A DNA stretch of 64,000 bases from Paraflavitalea devenefica (GCF_011759375.1 NZ_JAARML010000002.1:1302001-1366000); one strand, 5' to 3'; counted from the stretch's first letter, positions 1 to 9,541 are shown. A program made the numbers and translations. Notes: generated by a model from the letters alone, not told the origin.

Positions 1-1144
1 CGGGCAACTGTATTTTATTTTCCTGGTACACCAGGAAAGTGGCATCGAATGTTTTTTTAAGGGCGGGAATGATCTTTTCCTCCATGGCAATGATGCGTTT
101 TTGCATGGATTGAATTTCGTATTGCATACCATACAGCATGCCCTGCGTTTCCTGGAGCATGGCCGCCCGTTCCTTTTCCATGCCCTGTATATTATACTGC
201 ATGGCTTTAACTTCATTTTTATACATTTTGGAAGCCCAGGGAGCAATGGGTATAGATACCATGCCCATCACGCTGAATGCAGTAGGCATAGCCGCATCCA
301 GGGGATACATATGATCAAAGCGGATACGGAAATCCGGCTTTTTTTCTTTCTGCATACTCTCCACATTCAATTGCATGGAGCGGATGCTTTCATTCATTTT
401 AAAAACATCTTTTCGTACGGATGCTAACATAGCGGTGTCATAGGATGCCGATGGTGTGAAAGAGGGTTGATATAAAGAATCAATCTCAAATTGCTGATTG
501 CCGGGTGCATTCATCAGACTGTTGAGCCAGGCCCTTGCCTTGGCAATGGTGCCTTCCTGCATGCGGATCATGTTGCGGTTTTCTTCTATACGGGCATCCG
601 CCTTGAACACACTGCCCAACTGAGACTGGTTGTAGGGATAACGTACTTCTTCAATCTTTTTCATCATGACCATGATCCGTTCATTTTCCTGTAGCACTTT
701 TATCCGCTGTGTGGCCACCAGCCAATTAAAATAAAGCCGTTTTGCCTGGGCCTTGAAGTCATTCAGGGTGATGTCCCGGTTGGCCCTTTCCACGTTTGCC
801 TGGGAAGCGATGTATTTCTTTTTGGCATTTAACTTTGCCGTATTGGGTATATCCTGCTCAATGGCCAGCATCAGGTTTCCTCTATCCCTGCCATCCATAA
901 TAATCTGATTGGGGTAAGGCGTCATGAAAGTTCCTACACCCACCATGGGGGCCATCCAGCCGGTAGCTGCTTCGGCACTGTATTTATAGCTTTCTGCTTT
1001 CAGACCATAAGACTGCAGCAATACATTATTTCTGTCAATCCTTTGCAGAATAGTATCCAGCGGTAAAATGGCTGGTGGTTGCGCCAATAATTGCAAGGGA
1101 GCCAGCAGGATTACTAAAAGAATATATTTAATGCTGTGTCTCAT
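1..1144 (-). CDS. TolC-family outer-membrane efflux channel (CusC-like), 3' end outside window
   Basis: The frame stays open from an ATG at 1144 to the window edge, so the C-terminus is missing. The product opens with a signal peptide (MRHSIKYILLVILLAPLQ, then a cleavable LLAQ). It continues with long helical stretches rich in Gln, Glu and Asn that are typical of the periplasmic coiled coils of outer-membrane efflux proteins. Methionines are frequent (MQYNIQGMEKERAAMLQETQ region), which would suit a copper or silver pump. It overlaps the 3' end of the preceding RND pump frame by 17 bp, so the two are translationally coupled. The expected role is the outer-membrane duct of a tripartite Cus-type system; the membrane-fusion partner is presumably just outside the window. 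Confidence 0.85.
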   Translation of the reverse strand, partial: MRHSIKYILLVILLAPLQLLAQPPAILPLDTILQRIDRNNVLLQSYGLKAESYKYSAEAATGWMAPMVGVGTFMTPYPNQIIMDGRDRGNLMLAIEQDIPNTAKLNAKKKYIASQANVERANRDITLNDFKAQAKRLYFNWLVATQRIKVLQENERIMVMMKKIEEVRYPYNQSQLGSVFKADARIEENRNMIRMQEGTIAKARAWLNSLMNAPGNQQFEIDSLYQPSFTPSASYDTAMLASVRKDVFKMNESIRSMQLNVESMQKEKKPDFRIRFDHMYPLDAAMPTAFSVMGMVSIPIAPWASKMYKNEVKAMQYNIQGMEKERAAMLQETQGMLYGMQYEIQSMQKRIIAMEEKIIPALKKTFDATFLVYQENKIQLP

Positions 1145-3062
1145 GGATTTCCAGTTTTCCGTACTTCCGTAATTCATATTCCTTTGTCATTAAAAATATC
1201 AGGGGAGTTACCAGTAGTATATGGGTGGAAGAAGTAAGTACACCGCCTATCATGGGTAATACAATAGGTTTCATAACATCTGTACCAACACCACTGGCCC
1301 ACAGTACAGGTACCAGCCCGAACAAGGATACACATACAGTCATCAATTTGGGCCGCAGCCGTTTGGCGGCACCCTGAATAACATACCGGCGAAGATCTTC
1401 CGGGGTGATGGTCTCACCGGAATTACCTTTTTCTGTGACCAGTTGTTTCATGGCATCATTGAGATAAATGACCATCACAATACCTGTTTCCACGGCGATA
1501 CCAAACAAAGCGATAAAGCCCACGGCCACCGCTACAGAAAGATTGGCGCCCCATATCCAGATCATATAAGCACCCCCGATCAAGGCGAAAGGCACAGTGA
1601 TCAGGCTTAAAAAGGCTTCACGTATTGAATGAAAGGCGAAGTATAAGGAGAAGAAGATAATCACCAGTACAATGGGCGCTATCCACAGCAGGGTTTGCTG
1701 ACCACGAATCAGGTTTTCATATTGCCCGCTCCATTCCAGGTAATATCCCTGCGGTAATACACCTTTGGCCTTATTCATTTTTTGAATGGCTTCTGTTACC
1801 GTACTGCCCAGGTCCCTGTCCCGAACGTTGAATAAGACAGCGCCTCGCAGCATGGCGTTTTCGGAATTGATCATTGGTGGGCCATCCTCAAAAACCACGT
1901 CTGCCACGGCCGACAGGGGGATTTCTCCAAATGCAGGGCTTACGAGCGGAATGCGTTTAATGCGTTCCACGCTGTTGCGGTATTCCTGCGCCAACCGAAC
2001 CGCTATAGAAAAACGCTGGCGGCCTTCAATGGTATTGCCTATGGTTGAACCACCCAGGGAAGTTTCAACGGTTTGGTTAACATCATCCACGTTTAAACCG
2101 TAACGACTCAGGTCAGCCCGGCGAACATTAATAGAAAGGTATTTTCCTCCGGTCACAGGTTCTACATACAGGTCGGCAATGCCCTTTGTGCCCTCCAGTA
2201 CTTTTTTCACCCGCTCTGATACGGATGCAATGCTGTCCAGGTTCTGTCCGTATACTTTTACGCCTACATCCGTGCGGATGCCGGTAGCCAGCATGTTAAT
2301 GCGGTTGATGATCGGTTGCGTCCACCCATTGACGACGCCGGGTATCTGCAACTTGGCGTCCAGTTCGTTAACAACGTCTTTTTTGGTGAGACCTGGCCGC
2401 CAGGCGGATTTCGGTTTCAACATGATGATGGTCTCAATCATGCTGATGGGGGAGTTGTCGGTGGCTGTGCTGGCCCTGCCCGCTTTTCCCAGTACTTTAT
2501 CTACCTCGGGAACCGATTTGATAATTTTATCCTGTACCTGTAAAATGCGTTTGGCCTCAGCGTTGGATACATCGGGCAAGGTGACTGGCATAAACAATAT
2601 GCTCTGCTCATCAAGCGGCGGCATAAATTCTGTTCCCAGGGTTTTGAGCAGAGGAATAGTGATCAACAGGGCAATGACATTGATGGCCAAAGTTGTTTTC
2701 CGCCATTTCAGCACCGTTCTGATAATGGGTTCATATATTCTTTCCAGGAACCTGTTAACCGGGTTGGCGTTATCCGGCCTGAATTTACCTTTCATGAAAA
2801 AGGAGATCAATACGGGCGCGAGTGTGATTACCAGCAAGGCATCCACGATCATGATGAAGGTCTTGGTGTAGGCCAGCGGATGAAATAGCTTGCCTTCCTG
2901 CCCCGTCAACATAAATACCGGTAGAAAGGAGGTAATGATGATCACCGTGGCGAAGAAAACGCCCCGTGATACCTGCTTACTGGATTGTTCAATGACTTTT
3001 AACCGTTCTTCTTCTGAAATCCAGTTCGCTGCTTTTTTATTTTTCTTGTTGAACCAATTCAT
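1128..3062 (-). CDS. CusA/CzcA-type heavy-metal RND pump, C-terminal part (split gene)
   Basis: These 644 residues correspond to the second part of a CusA-family inner-membrane proton/metal antiporter: TM helices 5-6, the second periplasmic porter domain and TM helices 7-12. Motifs seen are FLPVFMLTGQEGKLFHPLA, RINMLATGIRTDVG, GPPMINSENA and GIAVETGIVMVIYLNDA. From memory of E. coli CusA, Met573 and Met672 have counterparts here (INML and GPPMI), while Met623 is Leu (RYGL). That fits Cu(I)/Ag(I) but does not prove it. The frame starts two bases after the stop of the N-terminal part, in another reading frame. The missing halves match, so this is either a naturally split pump or a frameshifted one. 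Confidence 0.88.
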   Translation of the reverse strand: MNWFNKKNKKAANWISEEERLKVIEQSSKQVSRGVFFATVIIITSFLPVFMLTGQEGKLFHPLAYTKTFIMIVDALLVITLAPVLISFFMKGKFRPDNANPVNRFLERIYEPIIRTVLKWRKTTLAINVIALLITIPLLKTLGTEFMPPLDEQSILFMPVTLPDVSNAEAKRILQVQDKIIKSVPEVDKVLGKAGRASTATDNSPISMIETIIMLKPKSAWRPGLTKKDVVNELDAKLQIPGVVNGWTQPIINRINMLATGIRTDVGVKVYGQNLDSIASVSERVKKVLEGTKGIADLYVEPVTGGKYLSINVRRADLSRYGLNVDDVNQTVETSLGGSTIGNTIEGRQRFSIAVRLAQEYRNSVERIKRIPLVSPAFGEIPLSAVADVVFEDGPPMINSENAMLRGAVLFNVRDRDLGSTVTEAIQKMNKAKGVLPQGYYLEWSGQYENLIRGQQTLLWIAPIVLVIIFFSLYFAFHSIREAFLSLITVPFALIGGAYMIWIWGANLSVAVAVGFIALFGIAVETGIVMVIYLNDAMKQLVTEKGNSGETITPEDLRRYVIQGAAKRLRPKLMTVCVSLFGLVPVLWASGVGTDVMKPIVLPMIGGVLTSSTHILLVTPLIFLMTKEYELRKYGKLEIHETQH

Positions 3063-3064
3063 AA

Positions 3065-4357
3065 CTAAGCCGATTGTTTGTTTTGTTTTAACCAGGCTTC
3101 ATACCGTACTGACAAATGCTTATAAGCATTTTCACTCATGATAATGCCATTGTCCACGATCACTCCGATAGCCAGTGCGATGCCGGTAAGCGACATGATA
3201 TTGGAAGAAATACCAAAGGCGTTTAACAGGATAAAACTGGCAGCCAACGTAATAGGGATTTGTATAATAATACTCAGGGCGCTCCGCCAGTGAAACAGAA
3301 AGATGATTACCACAAGAGAAACGACAATCATTTCTTCGATAAGTGTTCTTTTTATGGAATCAATGGATTCTGTAATTAGTTCCCCGCGATCATAGACAAT
3401 ATCAAACTTGACCTTCTCAGGAAAACCTTTTGCCACTTCCTGCATTTTAGCTTTGACCTTGTCAATAACAGCAGCGGCATTTTGACCGTAGCGCATAACT
3501 ACGATTCCTCCAACACGTTCCCCCTGTCCGTCCTGGTCGAATATACCCAGCCTTGTTTCACCGGTCATTTGTACGGTTGCCACATCTGCTACCCGGATGG
3601 GAATGCTGTTTTGGTTTTTGACAGGTATATTTTCAATCTCTTGCAGTGATTTCAGGTAACCAGAAGTTTTAATAATATATCCTATATCACTTAATTCAAA
3701 CTTTCTGCCACCTGATTCATTATTGTTTGTCCGGATGGCATTAATGACTTCCGGGACAGAAAGTTTATAGTAAAGTAGTTTATTAGGATCAACAGTGACC
3801 TGGTATTGCTTTTGAAAGCCACCGAAAGAAGCGATCTCACTGACGCCTTCCACGTTCTGTAACGCAAACTTGATATACCAGTCCTGTAAGGCCCTTTGTT
3901 CTCCCAAATCCATGTTCGGAGCATCGAGCGTATACCAAAGAACATGGCCTACACCGGTTCCATCGGGTCCCAATTGAGGCGTGACACCGGTAGGTAATGA
4001 TCTTGTAACGGTACTCAACCTTTCCAATACCCTTTCCCTGGCCCAGTAAATATCTACGTCATCATTAAAAATAACATAGATGAAACTCATGCCAAACATG
4101 GAGGTGCCCCGTACGTATTTAATGCGCGGTAATCCCTGCAGGTTGGTGACCAGCGGATAAGTTACCTGGTCTTCTATCAATTGCGGACCTCTGCCCATCC
4201 ATTCTGTAAATACAATCACCTGGTTTTCCGATAAATCAGGGATTGCATCAATCGGGTTTTTCTTAACCGAAAAGAACCCCCATACAAATAACCCGGCGGA
4301 CAGCACCAGTACAATGAACCGATTTTGGAGTGACCATTCTATTATTTTATGAACCAT
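3065..4357 (-). CDS. CusA/CzcA-type heavy-metal RND pump, N-terminal part (split gene)
   Basis: This is the first 430 residues of a CusA-like RND pump. It has the N-terminal TM helix (FIVLVLSAGLFVWGFFSVKK), the DAIPDLSENQVIV motif typical of heavy-metal RND proteins, the first porter domain, and TM2-TM4 with the proton-relay segment GIALAIGVIVDNGIIMSENA. The protein ends in the hydrophilic cytoplasmic loop (WLKQNKQSA), just before the segment where the second frame begins. Together with the downstream part it gives about 1074 residues, close to the usual CusA length (about 1040-1050). The order haem-binding protein, pump, TolC suggests one operon. Confidence 0.88.
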   Translation of the reverse strand: MVHKIIEWSLQNRFIVLVLSAGLFVWGFFSVKKNPIDAIPDLSENQVIVFTEWMGRGPQLIEDQVTYPLVTNLQGLPRIKYVRGTSMFGMSFIYVIFNDDVDIYWARERVLERLSTVTRSLPTGVTPQLGPDGTGVGHVLWYTLDAPNMDLGEQRALQDWYIKFALQNVEGVSEIASFGGFQKQYQVTVDPNKLLYYKLSVPEVINAIRTNNNESGGRKFELSDIGYIIKTSGYLKSLQEIENIPVKNQNSIPIRVADVATVQMTGETRLGIFDQDGQGERVGGIVVMRYGQNAAAVIDKVKAKMQEVAKGFPEKVKFDIVYDRGELITESIDSIKRTLIEEMIVVSLVVIIFLFHWRSALSIIIQIPITLAASFILLNAFGISSNIMSLTGIALAIGVIVDNGIIMSENAYKHLSVRYEAWLKQNKQSA

Positions 4358-4365
4358 AACTGTTT

Positions 4366-4845
4366 TTATAAGCTGGTTTTACTCTTTCCTTCTACGATCA
4401 GATTACGTGTATCTTCTACCCATTTGAGCACTACGGCTTTCTCTGCTTCGGTTAGCCTGGCATCTGCGTGCATAATTCGGTACGATTTAAGCGGCATAGT
4501 TCCTTCTTCCAGTGATTCCCCGATGGATTTGAGTTTGTTGAACTGTCTCTTTTTTGAATAACTTCCATACTCGCTAAAGTTTAATTCTTCCTTTCCATCT
4601 ATAATATGCCGGTCTAATAGTAACCGAAATGGCTGCACATGAGCGTACCACGGATAACGTGTATTATTGCTGTGACAATCATAGCAAGCTCTATTCAATA
4701 CCGATTGCACCTGATCTGGCACACGGTAATTATTTACTATATCTGTGGGAGTTATTTTATCACTCTTGTTTATGCTTCTTGGAATAAACTGTATCAAAAC
4801 AAGAAGGATCAATAATCCCCACACTATTTTTTTAAATACACGCAT
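4366..4845 (-). CDS. Haem-binding-domain protein with CxxCH motif
   Basis: The 159-residue protein has one N-terminal membrane anchor (KKIVWGLLILLVLIQFIP) and then a periplasmic domain with NRACYDCHSNNTRYPWYAHV, the CxxCH signature of the Haem_bd family of c-type-haem-like proteins. The family is common in Bacteroidota and often sits beside metal efflux or cytochrome peroxidase genes. It ends 8 bp before the RND pump and is very probably in the same transcript. Its role here may be redox handling of copper in the periplasm, which is inference. Confidence 0.8.
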   Translation of the reverse strand: MRVFKKIVWGLLILLVLIQFIPRSINKSDKITPTDIVNNYRVPDQVQSVLNRACYDCHSNNTRYPWYAHVQPFRLLLDRHIIDGKEELNFSEYGSYSKKRQFNKLKSIGESLEEGTMPLKSYRIMHADARLTEAEKAVVLKWVEDTRNLIVEGKSKTSL

Positions 4846-4870
4846 AGTGACATCTGTGGAATCTGGACAG

Positions 4871-5497
4871 TTATTGAATTTTTTCTTCCACCTTTCCGCA
4901 TTTCGGCATTTTGCTGCCCATATATGGGTTCTTGATTTCCATAGTTTCGCTTAGCCACATTGCGCCCTTATTATTGTTATACATCGGACAGTGATCATGA
5001 TATAGTGTTTTGCCGCCGCCAAAGGCTTTTGCCAAAGCATATACATCTTCGCTCATCATAGAGAAGTGTTCGCGCTGATGTTCTATCTTGCTTTTGCTGA
5101 TATGTTCAGCATGTTCCTTCAGATCCTCTTCGTTTTCCTCATATATCTTTTTTTGCTCGGCGGTGAATAATGACTTGTCTATTTTGCCCAATGTGGAAGA
5201 CATGGCTTTGCTGCCTTTAACGGCTTCTTCGCCATTATCATTTGCTAAAGCGTTCTTAACATGCAGGTAATGGTCAATTATTTCATTTATGGATGCCGCT
5301 ATTTTTGGATCAACATTGGTATAAGCCACGGCTACTGTCTTAATATCTTTTTCTTCCATTGAAGTGGTTTGACCGGCTGAATCTTTTTTCATTGAATCCA
5401 TATCATGGTTCTCTGCCTGTTTATTATTGTCACTATTGTTGCAAGCAACAAGAACGATGGATGCTATAGCTATTGAAACAAAAAATATCTTTTTCAT
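4871..5497 (-). CDS. DUF3347 lipoprotein
   Basis: The 208-residue protein carries a lipoprotein signal (SIAIASIVLVAC, then NNSDNNKQ) and a low-complexity linker. About 150 residues follow of the DUF3347 type: a helical VDPKIAASINEIIDHYLHVK segment, and a C-terminal part with YHDHCPMYNNNKGAMWLSE and MPKCGKV. DUF3347 domains are found alone or at the end of CusB-type membrane-fusion proteins. The His, Met and Cys residues near the end resemble soft-metal ligands. It probably binds copper or silver in the periplasm for the adjacent Cus-type pump. The metal itself is inferred from context. Confidence 0.8.
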   Translation of the reverse strand: MKKIFFVSIAIASIVLVACNNSDNNKQAENHDMDSMKKDSAGQTTSMEEKDIKTVAVAYTNVDPKIAASINEIIDHYLHVKNALANDNGEEAVKGSKAMSSTLGKIDKSLFTAEQKKIYEENEEDLKEHAEHISKSKIEHQREHFSMMSEDVYALAKAFGGGKTLYHDHCPMYNNNKGAMWLSETMEIKNPYMGSKMPKCGKVEEKIQ

Positions 5498-5523
5498 GAT
5501 AAGACTTTTAAGTAGTTAAAAAA

Positions 5524-6609
5524 TTATTGTTTCAATACAATTCCGTTTGGTTTTTTGCCTACTGGAATGTCTTTAACTTTTGAATGGTTATTTACATTGA
5601 TAACAGAAACAGAAGCCGCCATTTGATTGGTGACATAGGCCGTATTGCCATCAGCCGTAAAGGCAACGGCATGCGCCCCTGCGGCTGTATTGAAGCTACC
5701 GGCATGCGTCCACTGGCTACTGGACCCGTCCCAGGACCAGTAGTGTACTTTGCCATTATCCGGGTCTGTAATCCACAGCTCTTTTTTTACACCGTTATGG
5801 GCAGCACTGCCAGGCATAAATCCTACATCAATGGTCTGGATGACAGCATTGGTAGACACATCAACAACGCTGATCGTTTTGCCTTCCTCATTGTCCACAT
5901 ACATTTTGCCGTCATAGCCTACCCACGCGCCCACAGGTTCAGCGCCCACAGGAATGGTGGCTATAATGGTTTTGTTTACAGGATCAATGACAGAAACAGT
6001 GTTGTCTCCTCCGTTGGCTACGTAGGCTTTCGAGCCGTCGGCGGAAAAGCTGACTTCAGCAGGTTCCATACCTACGGCTATAGTATTTTTCAAAGCGTAG
6101 GTTTGAGCATCATAAACGAGCACTTTGCCGTTCATTTCCATTTGGGATACCCATATTTCACGGCCATTGGAAGAATAAATAGCGTTGTGGTTAGATACCG
6201 GCAAGTCCACCGTTTTCAATATTTTGCCTTTAACAGCGTCCATTACCAGGACCTTGCCTTTCATATCATTCATACCTCCGGAATGTCCGGCGCTCAGGTC
6301 CATGCCCGGTACTCCAATAGCGAGGCGGTGCATATCAAAAATGCTGTATAGAGACAGGTGATGCGGCCACATGACCATGGAATTATCGGTTCCCATCAAT
6401 TCTATAGTTTCTGAAACGGTGTTTTTGTCCAGGTCAATAACAGATATGGTACTGGATTCCCCGTTGATAACATAGGCGGCAGGGTAATCAATTTGTTTAT
6501 CTTCCATTGACATACCGGGTATTTTTTGCTTTCTGCAGGAAAGTATGGATGCAGCAAGCAGAATTGCTGAACAGGCCGCTGCCAATGCAGGGCGTCTGGC
6601 CATGAACAT
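5524..6609 (-). CDS. YncE-like beta-propeller lipoprotein (YVTN repeats)
   Basis: The 361-residue protein has a signal with a lipobox-like LAASILSCRK near residues 18-26. It then has seven recurring blade motifs of the type AYVANGGDNTVSVIDPVNKT and NTAYVTNQMAASVSVINV. These are the YVTN/YncE family hallmark of a seven-bladed propeller. The family has no single defined reaction; propellers of this kind bind metals, DNA or partner proteins in the periplasm. It lies within the metal-resistance run, 27 bp upstream of the DUF3347 gene. Two ATGs lie six bases apart at the start (6609 and 6603) and either could be used. Confidence 0.82.
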   Translation of the reverse strand: MFMARRPALAAACSAILLAASILSCRKQKIPGMSMEDKQIDYPAAYVINGESSTISVIDLDKNTVSETIELMGTDNSMVMWPHHLSLYSIFDMHRLAIGVPGMDLSAGHSGGMNDMKGKVLVMDAVKGKILKTVDLPVSNHNAIYSSNGREIWVSQMEMNGKVLVYDAQTYALKNTIAVGMEPAEVSFSADGSKAYVANGGDNTVSVIDPVNKTIIATIPVGAEPVGAWVGYDGKMYVDNEEGKTISVVDVSTNAVIQTIDVGFMPGSAAHNGVKKELWITDPDNGKVHYWSWDGSSSQWTHAGSFNTAAGAHAVAFTADGNTAYVTNQMAASVSVINVNNHSKVKDIPVGKKPNGIVLKQ

Positions 6610-6715
6610 AAATGAACATTTAGATTAAGAAATAAGACTACGTTTGAGCGGTAATGATGGCGGGCGTGATAGGCAATGAAGTAAAAGAAAAAACAGCTAC
6701 GCCCTTAGCAGGGGA

Positions 6716-7114
6716 TCAGATGCGGAAAGTACAAAGGAAAATATATGGTTGAACCTTACAACTTCGGGGTGGAGCATTGTTTACCGGAAACTCCTGCGTT
6801 AATGAGGTCACCTGCACCTGCGGCAGTTCAATAAAACTGACTGGTGTTACGAGGGAGGTAAATGCCAGGAGTTGAAAAGCCGATTCGGCTGTTTTATGAT
6901 CTTTATCCAGCTTTACGAGCTTATGTTCATCTTTGCAGCACTTTTTCTTGCAGGAACTATCCTCTTTTGCGCCACATTTGCCGCACTTTTTTGCTTTCCC
7001 ATGCCAAAGCCCCTGTTCAACCAGTTTGCCCATGCAATAATGCATGTGTACGGTGGCCCCGGTTGAAGAACCAATGTAAAGAATAGCTAATATGCAGACA
7101 ATGAACTTTTTCAT
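6716..7114 (-). CDS. HYC_CC_PP family Cys/His-rich exported protein
   Basis: The 132-residue protein has a signal peptide (FIVCILAILYIGSSTGATV) followed by MHYCMGKLV, KKCGKCGAKED and KKKCCKDEHK, then NNAPPRSCKVQPYIFLCTFRI at the C-terminus. This is the HYC...CC...PP pattern that names a Bacteroidota-only family found next to copper and RND efflux genes. The clustered Cys, His and Met residues suggest a soft-metal-binding envelope protein. A diverged second copy lies at 9630-10025, so the module carries two paralogs. Confidence 0.8.
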   Translation of the reverse strand: MKKFIVCILAILYIGSSTGATVHMHYCMGKLVEQGLWHGKAKKCGKCGAKEDSSCKKKCCKDEHKLVKLDKDHKTAESAFQLLAFTSLVTPVSFIELPQVQVTSLTQEFPVNNAPPRSCKVQPYIFLCTFRI

Positions 7115-7178
7115 TCAAAACAAAAGTAGCGGTAATTTTTAGAAGTTGTGTTATAAAATTTTCGCTTTGAGTTATATT

Positions 7179-7376
7179 TTAATGGATTGCTGCACCTCTT
7201 TTTAGCTGAATGTCAATGCGGATGGGCCTGACCTGATTGGCTTTCTGATTGCCTTTTTCGACCAACTCCATCCCGCATTTGGGGCAAATACCGGGTTGAT
7301 CACTCAGCACTTCCGGGTGCATCGGACAAGTATACTTCTTGTCTTTCTGCATCGGAGTCATCATTTCATTTTTCAT
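7179..7376 (-). CDS. Small heavy-metal-binding-domain protein (HMBD)
   Basis: The 65-residue protein contains YTCPMHPEVLSDQPGICPKC followed by GMELV. This is the Cys-Pro-Met-His ... Cys-Pro-x-Cys-Gly-Met signature of the heavy-metal-binding domain found at the N-terminus of CusB proteins and P-type copper ATPases. Here it is free-standing with no signal peptide, so it is probably a small cytoplasmic metal carrier or buffer. It lies between the DUF2231 gene and the first HYC_CC_PP gene on the same strand. The C-terminal 20 residues (IRIDIQLKRGAAIH) have no recognisable motif. Confidence 0.8.
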   Translation of the reverse strand: MKNEMMTPMQKDKKYTCPMHPEVLSDQPGICPKCGMELVEKGNQKANQVRPIRIDIQLKRGAAIH

Positions 7377-7405
7377 ACATTATATTTTAACGTTCTGGAA
7401 TATGG

Positions 7406-8056
7406 TTAATATTTCATGTCTTTTAACGCTTTCTTTTTATCTCTTGATTGAACGGAATCCTGTTTTTTTGACGTATCCTGTTTGTTTGTATGCTCATGTG
7501 GCGTAGTCGAATGGTCATGCTGTGGCTTCGTTTTATCTGGCGAAGTAGCATCCTTAGCACTTCCATGATCATGCCCCAAATTTGAGTGGCTATGCGGTTT
7601 TGTAGAATCACCTCCATGCTCCCTGTATTGCTCTATAGGTTTTACACCTGCACCTTGTTCAAATACCATTTTGCCTCCAAGAAATCCTTGATAAAAAACT
7701 GCAGCAGTACCAATAACAAGAAACAGAACCCATGTAATGTATTCGCCTTTCCCGATCCTGTTTTTACGTACCCAAATCCAGGTTAACAAAGCGAAAGAAA
7801 GGATGAGAATACCAAATCCGGTAAATTTATGCTTTACCAGTACCTGGTGTATTTCGTCATTATGGGTTAAGTTTTGTTCTTCAATTAGTCCTGTGAGAAC
7901 AGCAGCTATACCACCTATAACTCCTAACAATAAATTCCAGAAAGCAATTTGTTTAAAGAGTTCTTTTTTTGTAAACAATGACATGGCGCCGAAAAGAGCA
8001 GCGATTGTAATCAAAGCAATCGGGAAATGAACTACGGCTGGATGTAACTCGATCAT
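7406..8056 (-). CDS. DUF2231 membrane protein with His-rich tail
   Basis: The 216-residue protein begins IELHPAVVHFPIALITIAAL, the HPxxVHFPIA signature of DUF2231, and has four hydrophobic segments within about the first 125 residues. The remaining 90 residues form a charged tail with about a dozen histidines (KPHSHSNLGHDHGSAKD, QHDHSTTPHEHTN), which looks like a metal-binding extension. DUF2231 proteins are often found with copper or cytochrome genes. The start lies 3 bp after the stop of the upstream outer-membrane protein gene, so the two are tightly coupled. Confidence 0.8.
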   Translation of the reverse strand: MIELHPAVVHFPIALITIAALFGAMSLFTKKELFKQIAFWNLLLGVIGGIAAVLTGLIEEQNLTHNDEIHQVLVKHKFTGFGILILSFALLTWIWVRKNRIGKGEYITWVLFLVIGTAAVFYQGFLGGKMVFEQGAGVKPIEQYREHGGDSTKPHSHSNLGHDHGSAKDATSPDKTKPQHDHSTTPHEHTNKQDTSKKQDSVQSRDKKKALKDMKY

Positions 8057-8059
8057 TTC

Positions 8060-9541
8060 TTAATGATTTGAATGGTTTCGCATGGTTGAATGTTTCATTC
8101 CTGGCAAAGCATTCATGTTTATCGGCAACACATGAATATATATTTCTGCCGATAACGGCAACTTCCCATACAATCCACGTAGTTCAGAAGGAGTAAAAAA
8201 GGCAGATCCCTGAATGCCTATTCTGAAATTCGTGTTGAACGCATGCAGGAAATTATAGCTTGCTCCTAATGTTAATGCATTTATGGAAAATAACTCATCT
8301 AAGCCATTTATGTCTATATTCAGTTCATGCTCACTCTTCTGGATAGACTCGTATCTTCCGTAAATGGCTGTCCTGTTCATTTGTAAATTGGATTCGAGCA
8401 GTGCTGAATGTTCCGGGCGGTGATCCCACTTTTGATTTGCTCCCCAAACAACCGCTGAAGTCAAATGTGTTTTCTCACCCAAAATGATGCTGTGCAAAAC
8501 CGAAGCGGTAGTTCTCGTTATATTTTCTTCCGGCTCTAAAGATTCAGGGCTTTTTATATAAGCCTGTGAGAATTGAATGGCAAAATTGTCCGTTGGGTTA
8601 GCGGAAAAACGATACGACCAGGAATCAAAACGAGGCTTGTCAAAGCTATACCGGTTTTCGTTCGGCTCGCGACCTGTAAAATTCGAAAGTTCGAATTTTA
8701 GTACTTTATACCTGAATCCTAATGTAACGACTCCAAAGGTAATATGTGTTGCATCCTGCCAGTGGTGTCCTAATGGGGCGTCGGGATTATTCATGCTTGA
8801 AATACGGTGCATAAATGCCGGTGGTCCTATGGCGGGCTCTCCTGGATAACCCAGATAGGCAGTAATATCAATGTCCTTGTTGACCATATGAGTATAAGCC
8901 GCACTTAGTCCTGAGACAAAATCATGCGGGTGCTGCCTGTCGATTAAAAGCTTCCCGTCGGAAGTCTCTCCGGATTGAAATAACAGCGGATAACCATTTC
9001 CGCCCATTACCAACTCGTCTGCGGATAACATCAGGGAAAGTGCAAGTAAACCACGTTTGTTTATCTTTCTGTTTGCCATCACCATTACCCAATTGGGCGC
9101 ATCAAACCTGTCTGTTAAGCTATCACTTCTTACCCCCTTGCTGAAAATGTCCTGATTATTATACCTGAAAAAGATACTGCCATGAAACATCAGATTCCAG
9201 TTCTTTGTCATCTTCATGTATCCGTACATCGGAGTAGCATCTGGTTGCCAGGCCGTCCCGGAACTGTTGCGGTTCATGGGTAAATTAAGAGAAAACGCAT
9301 GCGTCATGGGCATATCCATCGGACGCATACTCGTATCCATATTCATGGCATGATCGCCATGCATCTGCTGCTGGATAGGTATAGTATCTTTCCTGGCGAC
9401 CTTCTCCTGTGTCCTGGGTGCTTTCTTTTTTGCTTTGGCTGTAGAATCCTGCTTCGTGGGCGTCTTATGGTGCTCATGCTGTGAAACCGAACTTTTGTAT
9501 ATGCCACATAACACCATCAATATGATGATAACTTTAAACAT
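8060..9541 (-). CDS. Conserved outer-membrane protein with Met/His-rich N-terminus
   Basis: The 493-residue protein has a signal peptide and then a Lys-, Met- and His-rich segment (MHGDHAMNMDTSMRPMDMPM). About 400 residues follow of alternating short strands ending in aromatic residues, as in outer-membrane beta-barrels. A conserved block reads DRQHPHDFVSGLSAAYTH and GEPAIGPPAFMHRISSMNN. I know this type as a conserved unnamed protein of Bacteroidota copper clusters and do not recognise a named family. The Met/His segment would suit copper binding at the cell surface or periplasm. Its transport role, if any, is unproven. Confidence 0.7.
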   Translation of the reverse strand: MFKVIIILMVLCGIYKSSVSQHEHHKTPTKQDSTAKAKKKAPRTQEKVARKDTIPIQQQMHGDHAMNMDTSMRPMDMPMTHAFSLNLPMNRNSSGTAWQPDATPMYGYMKMTKNWNLMFHGSIFFRYNNQDIFSKGVRSDSLTDRFDAPNWVMVMANRKINKRGLLALSLMLSADELVMGGNGYPLLFQSGETSDGKLLIDRQHPHDFVSGLSAAYTHMVNKDIDITAYLGYPGEPAIGPPAFMHRISSMNNPDAPLGHHWQDATHITFGVVTLGFRYKVLKFELSNFTGREPNENRYSFDKPRFDSWSYRFSANPTDNFAIQFSQAYIKSPESLEPEENITRTTASVLHSIILGEKTHLTSAVVWGANQKWDHRPEHSALLESNLQMNRTAIYGRYESIQKSEHELNIDINGLDELFSINALTLGASYNFLHAFNTNFRIGIQGSAFFTPSELRGLYGKLPLSAEIYIHVLPINMNALPGMKHSTMRNHSNH

